Positions 40,856 to 52,271 are shown, counted from the first letter of the stretch. The stretch: 64,000 nt of DNA from Prorocentrum cordatum (GCA_963575745.1 CAUYUJ010017630.1:77501-141500); one strand, 5' to 3'. Numbers and translations are program-made. The notes: a model not told the origin generated them from the sequence alone.

Positions 40856-42253
40856 AAGACGACGACGCCGGCGCCGACGCCGACCCCAACGCTGCCGACG
40901 TCGACGCCAATGGACGACGACGACGACGACGAGAACGACGACGACGGCGACGACGACGACGACGCCGACGCCGCCGACGACGACGACGACGGAAGACGAC
41001 GACGCCGACGCCGACGCCGACGCCGACGCTGCCGACGTGGACGACGACGACGTCGATGACAATGACGACGACAATGACGACGACGACGAGGGAAGAAGAT
41101 GACGACGACGGTGACGACGACGGAGACGTCGACGACGACGCCGACGCTGTCGCCGACGCCGACGCTGACGCCGACGCTCACGACGACGACGATGACGACG
41201 ACGACGCCGACGGCGGCGGCGGCGATGGCGACGACGACGACGAACCACCCTACACCCACAGGCGGGTGGGAGCGCTGGCACCCTCTACCACTCCACGCGC
41301 ACAGGGCCACGCGACAACGGGGGGGTCCCTCCTCCCAGCTGAGATGGGCCCGTGGGTTCCACAGCCCCCCCCAGATGGGATCGGGGGGCCACGACGACGA
41401 CGACAACGACGACGACGAGAACGACGACGACGCCGCCGCCGACGACGACGACGACGACGACGGAAGACGACGACGGCGACGACGACGCCGACCCCAACGC
41501 TGCCGACGTCGACGCCAATGGACGACGACGACGACCAGAACGACGACGACGGCGACGACGACGACTTCGACGCCGCCGCCGACGACGACGACGACGACGG
41601 AAGACGACGACGCCGACGCCGACGCCGACGCCGACGCTGCCGACGTGGACGACGACGACGTCGATGACAATGACGACGACAATGACGACGACGACGAGGG
41701 GAGAAGATGACGACGACGGTGACGACGACGGAGACGTCGACGACGACGCCGACGCCGTCGCCGACGCCGACGCTGACGCCGACGCTCACGACGACGACGA
41801 TGACGACGACGACGCCGACGGCGGCGGCGGCGATGGCGACGACGACGACGACGAACCACCCTACACCCGCAGGCGGGTGGGAGCGCTGGCACCCTCTACC
41901 ACTCCACGCCCACAGGGCCACGCGACAACGGGGGGGTCCCCCCTCCCAGCTGAGATGGGCCCGTGGGTTCCACAGCCCGCCCCAGATGGGATCGGGGGGC
42001 CACGACGACGACGACGATGCCTACACCGCCGTCGCCACCGAAGCCGACGATGACGCCGACGACGACGACGATGACGCCGACGACGACGACGAACCCCCCC
42101 GCACACACACACAGGGGGTGGAGCACCGGTACCCTCCACCACGCACGCCCTCGCGGCCAGGCGACCACATGGGGTGCCGCAGGCCCCCCTCCCCAGATGG
42201 GTTGGCCCCGAGGGTTCCACAGCCCCTCCCCCAGAAAGGAAGGGCGGGTGGGG

Positions 42254-42316
<63 letters not shown>

Positions 42317-42359
42317 AGCGACGACGACGACGACGACGCCGACGCCGACGCCGACGCCA

Positions 42360-42401
<42 letters not shown>

Positions 42402-42800
42402 CTGATGCCGACGACGACGACGACGGCGCTGACGATAACCAGGACGACGACGATGACGCTGACGCCGATCACGACGACGACGACGACCACGACGATAACG
42501 ACGACGACGCCGACGACGACGACGACGTCGATGACGATGACGACGACGACGGCGACCGCGACGACCACGACGACGACGACGGAAGAAGTCGACGACGACG
42601 ACGATGACGACGACGACGACGACGACGACGACCGAAGAAGTCGACGACGACGATGACGATGGAAGACGGCGACGTCGACGACGACTACGACGAGGACGAC
42701 GACGACGAACCACCCCACACCCACATGTGTGGGTGGAGCGCCAGCACGCTCCACTCCGCCACGCCCACAGGGCCAGTACCACAGGGAGGGGGGGGTGGGG
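38650..42800 (+). repeat. 4-kb (GAC)n higher-order satellite
   Basis: GAC/GCC trinucleotide tracts alternate with about ten copies of a conserved ~100-150 bp block containing CCACACCCACA(A/G)GGGGG, CACCCTCCACCACGCCACGC, CAGGGCCAC(G)ACCAC and CAGATGGGATGGG (near 38,680, 39,000, 39,220, 39,470, 39,810, 39,970, 40,690, 41,245, 41,860, 42,095, 42,710). About 40,790-41,397 and 41,398-42,005 are a 608-bp direct duplication. GAC and its shifted codons contain no stops on either strand, so open frames up to 584 codons arise without meaning. Confidence 0.92.
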
Positions 42801-43642
42801 GAGCGATCCTATTCGCGATGCCTTGGCGAGGCTCGCGGGCGTAACCAATCAGCGGGGGCGAGGGGAAGGCTCGATCCCATTGGCAAAGGGGGGGTGCTGC
42901 CCTGGGTCGTACACATCCCCCGCCCCTGGCCGGGGATTCCCCTGAGCCAAGCTTCGGTGAGAGTGCTTCCCTGGCCAAGCCAGGAGCCAGTGGGCTCCTA
43001 CACCGCTCCTGGGCCCAGGATGAGCCTGGCCAGGGGTGTTAGATATGTATTGGTCTCCGCCCTAGGCAGGGGGTATCTGGGGGCCTTCTTCGGGTCTCGC
43101 TGGCCATCCTGGGCGCTCCAGACAGAGGACAGACTGGGTCTTTCAGGGACCACCTTGGGGCCACTTTCTCGCAGCACTGTGTCCTTGTTGTGGCCTCTTG
43201 GAGTCGTGGGGGCGAACATTGAGGCCTTGTTGAGTTGTTGGGCGGTCTTGGGGGCGACATTGGGACCAATGGGGCCCAGCTTTCGGGGCATATCTGGGCC
43301 TCGTGTGACGTCTTGGCGATATCTTTGACCATCCCTGGAGCAAAACAGATGACAGACAAAGCACATCGCACACACATCATCTGTTCAATGCTTCTGGGCA
43401 CTCGTAGGCCTTCTGGTGAGTTTCTGGGGCTCTCTTGGGAATTTGTTGGGGCATCTGGTGGACTTTGGTCGTCTGTCTGTATTGAAGCCTGCTGGAGACC
43501 CTTTGGCCTTCTTGACCAGCCAAAGGGAGCAGCGGAGGGAGTCGGGTTTCCATTCCCTCAGGAGTTTTCTGTACTGGGGGGGGGGGCGACGGCACGCCAC
43601 CAGGCACCAGAAATGACAGAAATGAGGCTGGACCAGGTGGAC
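42801..43642. other. No gene; G/T-rich unique sequence
   Basis: 42,985-43,055 (CTCCTACACCGCTCCTGGGC...GGCCAGGGGTGTTAG) resembles part of the palindrome at 23,697-23,840. The rest has TCTTGGGGC-type words and no recognised exon. Confidence 0.45.
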
Positions 43643-43804
43643 TGAAGTCGGGCCTGTCCCCCTACAGGAGGAATAATAATCAAACATGGTAACACAAATA
43701 GTAGGGGGACGATTTGTTGAGCATTTTTTGTTTCTTTCAACATGTGTGAACTATTTTTCATGTTTCGTTCCAACTCCGCCTGTAGGGGGACATGCCCGAC
43801 CTCA
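43643..43804 (+). mobile_element. M1 inverted-repeat element, copy 10
   Basis: 162 bp, TGAAGTCGGGCCTGTCCCCC to GGACATGCCCGACCTCA. No clear target duplication. Lies 104 bp from copy 11 in the same orientation. Confidence 0.87.
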
Positions 43805-43908
43805 GGATAGACAGGAAACAGGAGACACGACACATGAATGCTTGAGACGAGACGGCACGCTGCAGCCTGCGGCCCCCAAGAGGGTCCTGCGGACCCGAGA
43901 TGCCCTGT

Positions 43909-44090
43909 TTTAAGTCGGGCACGTCCCTCTACAGGAGGAATACCCACACATCATCAAACAACTGTCTGCGGTCCATTCTTGTTTTCACCCCAAATAGAAA
44001 GCACACACCATTTGGAGTTTTTTTGAGCATGAAAAACAATGTTCGATTCTTCGTCCAGGGTCCGCCTATCGGGGGACGTGCCCGACCTAA
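43909..44090 (+). mobile_element. M1 inverted-repeat element, copy 11
   Basis: 182 bp, the longest copy. TTTAAGTCGGGCACGTCCC to GGGGACGTGCCCGACCTAA. The extra length is in the core. The target duplication is unclear (CCCT shared). Confidence 0.87.
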
Positions 44091-44285
44091 CCCTAACGAC
44101 ATATCTTTTTTGGGGGGGGGCCCGCAGCACGGGCCTCAGTCGCAGTCGCCGACGCCCTGCGCGGAGCCCCGCAGTCGGGCGCCTGGGGGAGCCGCGCGAT
44201 GCGGCGCGCAGCCAGCCCTGCGAAGTCCGCCGCGCTGCCGCTCAGCGCGGCGCAGGGCACCCCAGTGGCGCAGGCACAGGTCCAG
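44091..44285. other. GC-rich sequence, no gene assigned
   Basis: Ala/Arg/Pro-rich in all frames; nothing recognised. Confidence 0.35.
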
Positions 44286-44425
44286 TAGCACCTCCTCCTC
44301 CTCCTCCTCCTCCTCCTCCTCCTCCTCCTCCTCCTCCTCCTCCTCCTCCTCCTCCTCCTCCTCCTCCTCCCACCTCCTCCTCCCACCTCCTCCTCCTCCT
44401 CCTCCTCCTCCTCATCCTCCTCTCT
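44286..44425 (+). repeat. (CTC)n microsatellite
   Basis: About 85 bp of pure CTC followed by interrupted CTC/CAC units. Confidence 0.92.
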
Positions 44426-44821
44426 CCTTGCGCTCTCCCCCCCTTCCTCTGAGAGGGCTGGGGCAGGAGCTGCCTGCCCCTGCGCGTAGCCGGACGTGTG
44501 GGCTTGCTCCCCCTGTGACGCCAGACTTGCCGCCGCCACTCCTGCGCCACCTCTTTACGCAGCCTGCCCATCTCTCTTCCGCCCCTCGGCCGGGGGAGCG
44601 TGGCCTCTGCCGGCGCGCTGGCCGGTGCCCCTCGCTGGAGCACTCCCTGTTGCCCGCTGCCCCAGAAGCCAGGGGGCGTCCGGGAGGGGCTGGAGGGCCA
44701 GGGGTTCGTGGGTATCCTCAGCGCAGGATATCGGTGGTTTAGAGACGGGGTCCTGAGGGATGGGGTCCTAAGGATAGGAGGGGACTCAAGGGTTGGCATT
44801 GTTTGGGGCACCTCGTCCGTA
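44426..44821. other. No gene recognised
   Basis: GC-rich. GGGGTCCTGAGGGATGGGGT and related words are locally repeated near 44,748-44,775. Confidence 0.4.
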
Positions 44822-45467
44822 GGGCCCCATTCCTCAGGACCCCATCTTTGAACCACCCAGGAGAAGGTTTCGAACGGGGCTAGGACGAGGATCAATCCGT
44901 TCCAGAGAGCTCTGGAACGCTCTCAGCGCCTTCCGGGACGTTCTGAGAAGGCCGCCGCGCCCGATACATCCGCCAGAGCCGCCGGACCTCAGAGATTCTC
45001 GATTTATCCTCACGCGAGTTTGCCCTCGTTCTGGCTTCGTCTTGCCTGAGAGCCAGGGGGTGCGCGGATCTCCTCGGCGCAGGAGAAGGTACCCATGTTG
45101 CTGCCCTCCCCTCGTGCTCGCCTATTTGGGCCCCCCCTTCGGGGGGGCCCCATTCCTCAGGACCCCATCTTTGAACCACCCAGGAGAAGGTTTCGAACGG
45201 GGCTAGGACGAGGATCAATCCGTTCCAGAGAGCTCTGGAACGCTCTCAGCGCCTTCCGGGACGTTCTGAGAAGGCCGCCGCGCCCGATACATCCGCCAGA
45301 GCCGCCGGACCTCAGAGATTCTCGATTTATCCTCACGCGAGTTTGCCCTCGTTCTGGCTTCGTCTTGCCTGAGAGCCAGGGGGTGCGCGGATCTCCTCGG
45401 CGCAGGAGAAGGTACCCATGTTGCTGCCCTCCCCTCGTGCTCGCCTATTTGGGCCCCCCCTTCGGGG
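44822..45467 (+). repeat. 323-bp tandem duplication
   Basis: Two essentially identical head-to-tail copies (about 44,823-45,146 and 45,146-45,467), from CCCCATTCCTCAGGACCCCA to CGCCTATTTGGGCCCCCC. Identity this high points to a very recent event (or an assembly artefact). No protein is recognised in it. Confidence 0.9.
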
Positions 45468-47265
45468 GCGTGTGGGTCACTTTACAACCAGAAGCGCACT
45501 TTACAACCAGATGGGTCACTTTACAACCAGCTTATAAAATCCAAGAAGGGCACTTTACAACCAGGAAGGGCACTTTACAACCAGGCAAGTAAAAACACAT
45601 ATTGAATGCACGCGTGCCTTTCCCTGAAATCTCCGTGGGCAAGCGCAAGGGTGGCTTTGGGCTCTTTGAGGCATGTTGGTTGTAAAGTTGCCCATCGCGC
45701 ACGAAGAAGCACTGCGCACGAGTTGGCGATGCGGCGACCTGGTGCGCTATGGCATGTTGCGTGCTGGTGGGCGGATTCGAGTTTTGACCTGCTCTCTAAG
45801 CTCTGTCGGTCAGTTCTGCCATTGCTTGCTCTGCCTTTTTTTCTGACGGGCGAAGGCTAGTCGCGCAGGACATACGAATAAACCATGATCCCGTCCAAGA
45901 CTGGAGCTGCATGGCAGTGGAAAGCTGTAGTGGGAGATGTGGTGGAAGCGGGGGCTACAATGGGAACTGCATGGTGTTGGGAAGCTGCGGTGGCAACTGT
46001 GGTGGTCGCCAGGCAACGGTGGGAACTGTGGTGGTAGCTGGGCTGCAATGGGATTTGCGGTAGTAGCGGGGGGTCAGTCGGAATTGTGGAGGTAGCGGGG
46101 CTGCAGCGGTAAGTGTGGTGGTAGCAGGCACAGAGGTGGCGGTGATGCGCTGTCACGGTGGCTCAAGCTGCTGCGCTGGCACGGTGGCTGAGGCTGCTGC
46201 CCGAGCACGATACCTGCGTTGCTGCGCTGGCACCGTGGCTGACGCTGGAAGAAACGATCTTCGAAATAGTTGCATTTATTCGGGACGTTGAACCTCGATC
46301 TTCCAAGACGAGGAGCAGCGGGGGGCCAACTGGAGCGGGCGCACTTAGCCCCTTGCAGAACACCGTGGGGCTTCAGGGGCCAACGTGGCCCAAGAGACCC
46401 GCGGTGCCAATGGCCTAGTTCCCTGGAGCGCTGGGCCCTTGTGGAGGCCACTGGGCTCGCTTCCTGTGAGTGATCCCTAAAATGGGCAGCGCGTCGCCCT
46501 GAGCCTTCCTACGTATGCTGTCGCCTTATTCCCGTGCGAGCACGGGGCCCTTGTTGAGGCCGCTTGGCCCCTGCTAGCAAGCCCTGTCTTAGTCTGCTGG
46601 GCTCAGAGCGCCAGAGCGTCCAGGCGCTCGGGCTCAGAGGCATCGCTGGGGCCTGCTCAGAGCGTCCAGGCGCTCGGGCTCAGAGGCATCGCTGGGGCCT
46701 GCGCAGAGCGTCCAGGTCCTCGGGCTCAGAGGCATCGCTGGGGCCTGCGCAGAGCGTCCAGGTCCTCGGGCTCAGAGGCATCGCTGGGGCCTGCGCGGGG
46801 CGTTCAGGCGCTCGGGTTCAGAGGCATCGCTGGGGCCTGCGCAGAGAGTTCAGGCGCTCGGGCTCCAGAGCGCCCACGTGCTCTGGATCATTTTTCAGAG
46901 CGTCCGCGCGCCCTGGAGCACTTTTGAGAGCGCCCACTTGCTCTGGAGCATTTTTCAAAGCGCCCAATTGCTCTGGGGCATTTTTCAGAGCGCCCACTTG
47001 CTCTGGAGCACTTTGCGGAACGCCCAGACACGCACGGCCACTCTGAGCTGGTTGTAAAGTGGTCCGTTCTGGTTGTAAAGTGGCCCGTTCTGGTTGTAAA
47101 GTGGTCCGTTCTGGTTGTAAAGTGGGCCGTTCTGGTTGCAAAGTGGACGTCCTTGATGAGAAACCATACTTTCCAATCCTATGTTGGTTGTAAAGTAACC
47201 CATCTGGTTGTAAAGTGGTTGTTCTGGTTGTAAAGAGACCGAATCTCCCCTTCGGGGGGCCCCCG
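45449..47265 (+). mobile_element. 1.8-kb element with inverted ends and subterminal repeat arrays
   Basis: The left end TTGGGCCCCCCCTTCGGGG and the right end (complement CGGGGGCCCCCCGAAGGGG) are followed inward by arrays of CACTTTACAACCAG: five copies at 45,477-45,585, and in inverted orientation eight copies or variants at 47,047-47,236. The ends align over about 80 bp. Possible 8-bp target copies TCGCCTAT / TCGCCTCG. Arrays of short motifs near both ends are typical transposase-binding sites. No transposase is recognised inside, so it is likely non-autonomous. It includes a 46-bp tandem repeat. Confidence 0.65.
46618..46865 (+). repeat. 46-bp minisatellite, about 5 units
   Basis: TCAGAGGCATCGCTGGGGCC recurs at 46,634, 46,680, 46,726, 46,772 and 46,818, exactly 46 bp apart, with CGTCCAGG(T/C) linkers. 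Followed by degenerate CAGAGCGCCCACTTGCTCTG units to 47,020. Confidence 0.92.
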
Positions 47266-48605
47266 TCGCCTCGGCGGGATTCGCCCGGAGGTGCTGGTCA
47301 GAGCGCGGCCGGGGCCATGGGGCTCTCTCTGCCTCGGAGTGCTGGTCAGAGCGTGGCCGGGGCCGTGGGGTCTCCCAGAGATTTCACTGCCCCCGTACGG
47401 CTCTCTGCGTGCGTTCCCTGCCCCCCCCCAGCACCTTTTCGTCCGCGCGCGCGCCTCGGGCCACGATGCGCCAGCCCCCCTCCTCTTCCACCCCCCCCCT
47501 TCTCTCGGCGCGCCAGCGAAGGACGGAGTCGCCGCGGGCCTTCTCCTTCGCCACTCTCCGTGCGGCGTGGTCGTTTTCCGCCCTCGAGCTGTGGCGCCAT
47601 GCCGCCGAGGGCACGACCGCCGTTTTTCCATTGCGCTGGAGCATTTCGCCGGACAGATCACTGGGTTAGGGTGCCAGCGATGCCACATGCGCTGCCCGCA
47701 AAGCCTTCTCACCATCAACGCGATCATCCTCTTTCGTTTTACCAGGTCGTTTAAGTTTTCTGGGGCCAGGGATTGCAAGCTTGGGCCGGTGAGAGCGACC
47801 AAACGTGTTTACCATGATCAGCCCCGTTCTTCCATGCCTGACTTAGCTCGGACATGCTCTGAGCTACACGAGGCCTGAGCGGTTCTGAGAGCGATGGCTG
47901 CATCGTTGGCTCCAGCACCAGCTGGCATCTGGGCAGACAGTGGCATCCGCTGCCCTGGAAGGGCGATGGCGCAGATGACCCAGCCAGGATGGCGTGCACC
48001 ACCTGCGCGGCACCAGTGGCCCGAATCTCACGGGGCTCACAGAGCCGGCGCTGCGAGGAGGCGCCCGACGGCCGCCCCTTGCCTGGGAGCTCCCGGCCGC
48101 TGGCCCGTGACCTCGGCTGCTCCACGGCCTCCGCGGAGGTGCCTCCCGTGCTTCGCGCGTCGCGGCCTGGGTTTGGAACCGACTGCCCAGAGAACCGAGG
48201 CTCCGAACAAGCTTAGAGGCTCCAAGCTTGTTCGGAATCGTTTTTTTTTTTTTGTTTTGAAAGGCGGTCAGTTGGGGTCACCTCTGGCCTTTCAGGAAGC
48301 GACTCCTCGCAGGTGATGTGTCTCCCCCAGCCCGCGACTCTTCGGCGAAGCATGAAGCCGCTCAGAAATGGAGGGGAACCCCGGGATGCACCCGAAAGGG
48401 GGCTATTCGGACGCACCCGTATCGAGGATGGAGGCCCCCCCATCGTATGTCCCAGGGTTCGGCCTCAAATTTCTGGTTCCTTCGAGAGCCCCACGAAGCC
48501 TGGGACAGGGGTCGACATATCCCCTGTTAGCCCGGGACGAAGACCGACCCAACCCTACAGACAACGCGCGTAGTAAGGACGCGCGCCTTTCCTAGGCTAC
48601 CCTGG
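47266..48605. other. No secure gene
   Basis: 47,282-47,370 holds GTGCTGGTCAGAGCG twice about 52 bp apart. On the minus strand, 47,600-47,802 and 47,751-48,125 are open and read like possible coding (for example MVALTGPSLQSLAPENLNDL), but no family could be named. A T13 run is at 48,240-48,252. Confidence 0.35.
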
Positions 48606-48830
48606 AGGGTTTCTCCGAAGGGCTTAGGCGACCCGTCCTCCTCCTCCTCCTCCTCCTCCTCCTCCTCCTCCTCCTCCTCCTCCTCCTCTTCCGTCTCTCC
48701 TCCTCCTCCTCCTCCTCCTCCTCCTCAATCCCCCCTCCTCCTCCTCCTCCTCCTCCTCCTCCTCCTCCTCCTCCTCCTCCTCCTCCCCTCCTCCTCGGGT
48801 CGCCTGCGGCCCCGGGGAAAACCGTGCAGG
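48606..48830 (+). mobile_element. (CTC)n-bearing hairpin element S11, copy 1
   Basis: Constant left flank TTCTCCGAAGGGCTTAGGCG + ACCCGTC, then about 150 bp of CTC repeat, then constant right flank GGGTCGCCTGCGGCCCCGGG + GAAAACCGTGC. GGCGACCCG / CGGGTCGCC are inverted. The same flanks recur at 52,272 and 57,709, so the microsatellite travels as part of an element. Confidence 0.8.
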
Positions 48831-49406
48831 CTGCCCTTGCGTCCTTGCTCCTGCGGCCCGTCCTCTGCCGTTCCCGCTTCGGTGCTAGTGGCCCGCCGCC
48901 CCCAGAATCCGAGCTTCGGTCTCCAAGGGTCTTGCGTCCCTACGGCCCGTCCTTCACACAGTGGAGGCCCATGGCAAGACACATCCTGCTCGCCTCCAGG
49001 GTGCCATGGCTTCCTTGGGTTTCGATGGTTTTGCCATGGAATGAATGACGTTCCCACACCAAAAATCTATGGACGTCCTGGGGTCTCAGGATTGGGTTTC
49101 TTGTGGAAGGTTTCTTGTGGTCGGGCCCCACTTTATACGTTTTCCCCCATCACCAGTCCTTGCACTGAAGGAGTCCTAGCGGAAATTGAGAGATTTGGCG
49201 AAAGGTCCCGCCGATTTTGGTGGCCGGCTGGGTTCCCGGCTCAGGGGCCCCCGGTTCGTGGTCATTGGTTCGGGGCCGATTTCGGTGGGTTCCAGGTTCC
49301 GGGGTTCTCGGGTTCCAGGTCTATCATCTTATCGATCTCTTTATCGATCCCATTTCAAACCATCCGCTGATTTGGGTTTTTCTCTGGTGGAGTCACTGTA
49401 TAAGGG
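48831..49406. other. No gene recognised
   Basis: Unique sequence with G/T-rich parts. Confidence 0.4.
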
Positions 49407-49577
49407 TTAAGTCGGGCCTGTCCTTCTACAGGAGGAATATTCCACAATGGTCAGGTCAAAAGATAGTCGGGGGACGATGCTTTGGGCATTTTGAGCATTT
49501 TGGGAGTCTTGATTTTTTGTATGACTATTTTTTGTTCTCCACCCAAAATCCGCCTGTGGGGGGACATGCCCGACCTA
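49407..49577 (+). mobile_element. M1 inverted-repeat element, copy 12
   Basis: 171 bp, TTAAGTCGGGCCTGTCCTTC to GGGGACATGCCCGACCTAA. Flanks TATAAGGG / GTATAGGG, a target duplication with a one-base indel. Confidence 0.87.
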
Positions 49578-50220
49578 AGTATAGGGAAGTGGCCCAGACC
49601 GCTGGGGGTCGACGCGTCGAAAGCCTTGGAGCGCCTGGGTGGGCGGGGGGGGGGCCTGAGGTGGCTCAGCGCCGGTTCTTTGGCCAGCTGACTGCGGGGG
49701 AGGAAGGGGCCCTCTCTCTCTCTCTCTCTCTCTCTCGGAGGAGGAGGAGGAGGAGGAGGAGGAGGAGGAGGAGGAGGAGGAGGAGGAGGCCTCCTGAAGC
49801 CCTCCTGGGGCCTCCTGGGGGGCTTCCCTGGAGCCAGTCCTGGGGCCCGCCTCCCTCGGGGCCCGCCCCCCCCCCATCCCCGCTGCTGGACGCGGCTCGA
49901 GAGAGTGATCAGTTGCGGCCCCGGGAGGGGCCCGGGGGCGGATTGTTTGAGCGGAGCTGCCTTCATTCGGAGGCCTCCAAACGGTGTGGTGACCACACCG
50001 TGTGGTGAGTCGGCGGGGGTCCGGGGTCACCGCACGGTTTTGGGACTCGAGTCCCTCTCCGAGGACGCCTCGGGCGACTGGGGCATCCGAGGTCCCACAA
50101 CCGTGAGTGGACGGACCGTGCGGTGAGGTCTTGGGGGATTTGGAGGTCACCGCACGGTCTGTCACCGCACCGTTTCGGGACTCCAAAGGAGCTGCCTTCA
50201 TCCCCCCATCTTGACTTATT
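49578..50220. other. (CT)n, (GGA)n tracts and CACCGCACGGT palindromes
   Basis: CTCTCT at 49,714-49,737 runs directly into GGAGGA at 49,738-49,790. 49,955-50,200 contains repeated GGAGCTGCCTTCAT and the inverted words CACCGCACGGT / ACCGTGCGGTG. No gene. Confidence 0.6.
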
Positions 50221-50385
50221 TCAGGAGGGAAAGAAACACACAGACACAATTAATCGTCGACTCCCAGGAAAATATGCAAAAATATGGGAAGTGGTGGGGA
50301 AGACAAAAACCAAGAAAATATGGGAAAATATGGGGGATATTTTTATTTGTGTGTGTATTTATTTGTGTGTCCCAGGGCCCCTTCA
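50221..50385 (+). mobile_element. Family A3 A-rich element, copy 2
   Basis: About 165 bp with GAAACACACAGACACAATTA at the left, GTGTGTATTTATTTGTGTGT at the right and GAAAATATGGGA words inside; close to the copy at 23,941. Confidence 0.85.
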
Positions 50386-50627
50386 TTATTGTTGTCTCGG
50401 GGCCTATCCAGCGCAGGCGCCCTGGCCGCGCCCCCGTCTGGAGCAGGGCCCGTGGCCCTTGTCTCTGCGGGCGCGCGGCACCTGGGCCTCGAGGGCGCGG
50501 GGATAGCCGCGCACCGCGCAGGGCGAGAGGTGCGCGAGGCGGGGCGACCCAGGATCTCCCAGCGGAATTCCCGATCGATCCTCTCCCGGCTTTCGCTTCC
50601 TCTCGCCTGCGTCTCTCCGCGCCTCCC
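50386..50627. other. GC-rich, no gene recognised
   Basis: Nothing assigned. Confidence 0.35.
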
Positions 50628-50990
50628 GGATGGGGTCCGAGCAGATGGGGCCGGAGGATCGCGCCGCACCGGCGATGCATCGGCGATGCGGTTCGATGTG
50701 CAGCCCGAGATCCCCTGCTCAGGAGAGGGAAAAACACGCAGACACAATTGATCCTCGATTCCCCAGAAAATGTGAGAAAATATGGGAAGTGGGGGGGAAG
50801 ACAGAAACCCAGGAAATATAGGAAAATATAGGGAATATGTTTATGTGTGTGTATCTATTTGTGTGTCCTGGGGCCCCTTCACTTGCGCCGACATCGCCGG
50901 TGCATCCCCGATGCATGGCCGGTGCATCGCCGATGCGGCGCGATCCTCCGACACTATCTGCTCGGACCCCACCTAGGAGGCCTCTGGTGG
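50628..50990 (+). mobile_element. Family G7 element split by a nested A3 element
   Basis: Left half (GATGGGGTCCGAGCAGATGG to about 50,715) and right half (50,885-50,990, ending CTCGGACCCCACCTAGGAGG) belong to one G7 copy. Between them sits A3 copy 3. A3 therefore inserted after G7. Confidence 0.75.
50719..50881 (+). mobile_element. Family A3 A-rich element, copy 3 (nested)
   Basis: AAAACACGCAGACACAATTG at the left, TGTGTGTATCTATTTGTGTG at the right, about 163 bp. Inserted into a G7 element. Confidence 0.85.
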
Positions 50991-51219
50991 GGGCGCCAGT
51001 CGTGATAGCGCGCCATCTTGCAGCTCTTTCGCGACGTCGGATCCCAGGGCCTCCCGAGGGCCTCCGAGGGGGTGCCGAAGGCTTCTGGGGCCCCGCGGCG
51101 GCCTCCAAGGGCTTCTGGCGGGGCCCTTGCGAGGCGCACGCTCAGGGCGGAGTGAGCCCGGCAGCACAGAGCGCACGCGCGGTCCGAGATGCCCTCGCAC
51201 GGGCCCAGCTCCCGGCCTC

Positions 51220-51455
51220 GTCGATGGGGTCCGAGTAGATAGCTGGGGCCGAAGGATCGCGCCGCATCGCCGATGCTTCGCCGATGCGGATCGATGCGGG
51301 GCCTGATTGATCGCTTCACGTCGACGTCGCCGGTGCACCGCCGACGTCGACGATGCAACGCAGGTGCATCCCCGATGCATCGCCGATGCATCTCCGATGC
51401 ATCGGCGATGCGGCGCGATCCTCCGACCCCATCTACTCGGACCCCACCTAGGACT
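51220..51455 (+). mobile_element. Family G7 (GATGC) inverted-repeat element
   Basis: GATGGGGTCCGAGTAGATAG ... CTACTCGGACCCCACCTAGG arms. The middle has at least ten GATGC/GCATC words in tandem, a locally expanded palindrome. Confidence 0.78.
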
Positions 51456-51456
51456 T

Positions 51457-51582
51457 GGCATCGCGCGGACGCGTGCATTCTCCTTTCGGCGAGGACCATC
51501 GAGGAGCATCCCTGATCATTTGGCGAAAAAACCACGCACGAAACCGAAAACAAACATAGGAAATGGACGTCCGAGCGATGGC
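51457..51582 (+). mobile_element. Family K10 inverted-repeat element
   Basis: GGCATCGCGCGGACGCGTGC ... AAATGGACGTCCGAGCGATG. The inner block GAGGAGCATCCCTGATCATT is conserved. It abuts the G7 copy. Confidence 0.8.
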
Positions 51583-52271
51583 CGGAGGAGGCCTCGAAGG
51601 TCACCTGCGGGGGCGTGAGGATGATCGCCCGTCGAACGCCGCGGTCGGGGCAAATAGCGGCTCTGCCCTTCTACCGAGGTGGCGGCGCGGGGGCGCCGTG
51701 GCGCGGGGCGGTCTGACCCAGGGCACCTGATGTCCTGATGTTGGTGCCGCGCGGGGGCCCCGGAAGTCCTGACCCTCTTCAGGAGCGAAAGAAGGACGTA
51801 CACGTACATGAATCCACGCTGGTTTCGAGAGCTTGCATGGCGCGAATGTTCGTGTCACGCGGCCAGTCTCGCGGGTCACGGGGCCGTGTTCGTGTACCTA
51901 GCTGGGCGCGTACGTCCTTAGGTGGGCCCCCTACCTCTCTCCCCGTGGCTGCTCTTTACCCCCGCGCCGCTGGTGGACGGCCGCGGGGCCCGAGGGCGGC
52001 CGCCCCGAGGCCGAAGGTATTGCCGGTGCATCTCCGTCGTGGCTCCTGCGCCAGGCGTTGGCTGCCCCGGCAGCCCTCCGAGCTCTGCAGGCCCATAGGC
52101 CACGGTGCGCACCCCGAGCGCCGCGCAGAGAACAGCCCGGCGCCGGGCTGCCCCCCCGGGGCCACGTGGCCGAGGCCGGCCTTCGAAGAGCACCCCCGAC
52201 GTGGAGGCAGCGATGGGGGCCCTGTGTTCCCATGGTCACCCGACGGGCTCGACCCGGCCCCCCACACCTTG
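51583..52271. other. No gene recognised; weak palindrome
   Basis: 51,786-51,930 has AGGACGTACACGTACATG and GCGCGTACGTCCTTAGG, partly inverted. The remainder is GC-rich, with no assignable frame. Confidence 0.4.

Noticed and set aside
40138-41892. 584-codon open frame (minus strand) and other long frames in the GAC array
   Set aside because: GAC, ACG and CGA triplets and their complements contain no stop codon, so all frames are open; the predicted Ser/Arg/Val or Asp/Thr/Arg runs are low complexity.
45449-47265. CRISPR-like array in the CACTTTACAACCAG repeats
   Set aside because: Spacers are very short and variable, the repeats occur in opposite orientation at two ends, and the genome is eukaryotic.
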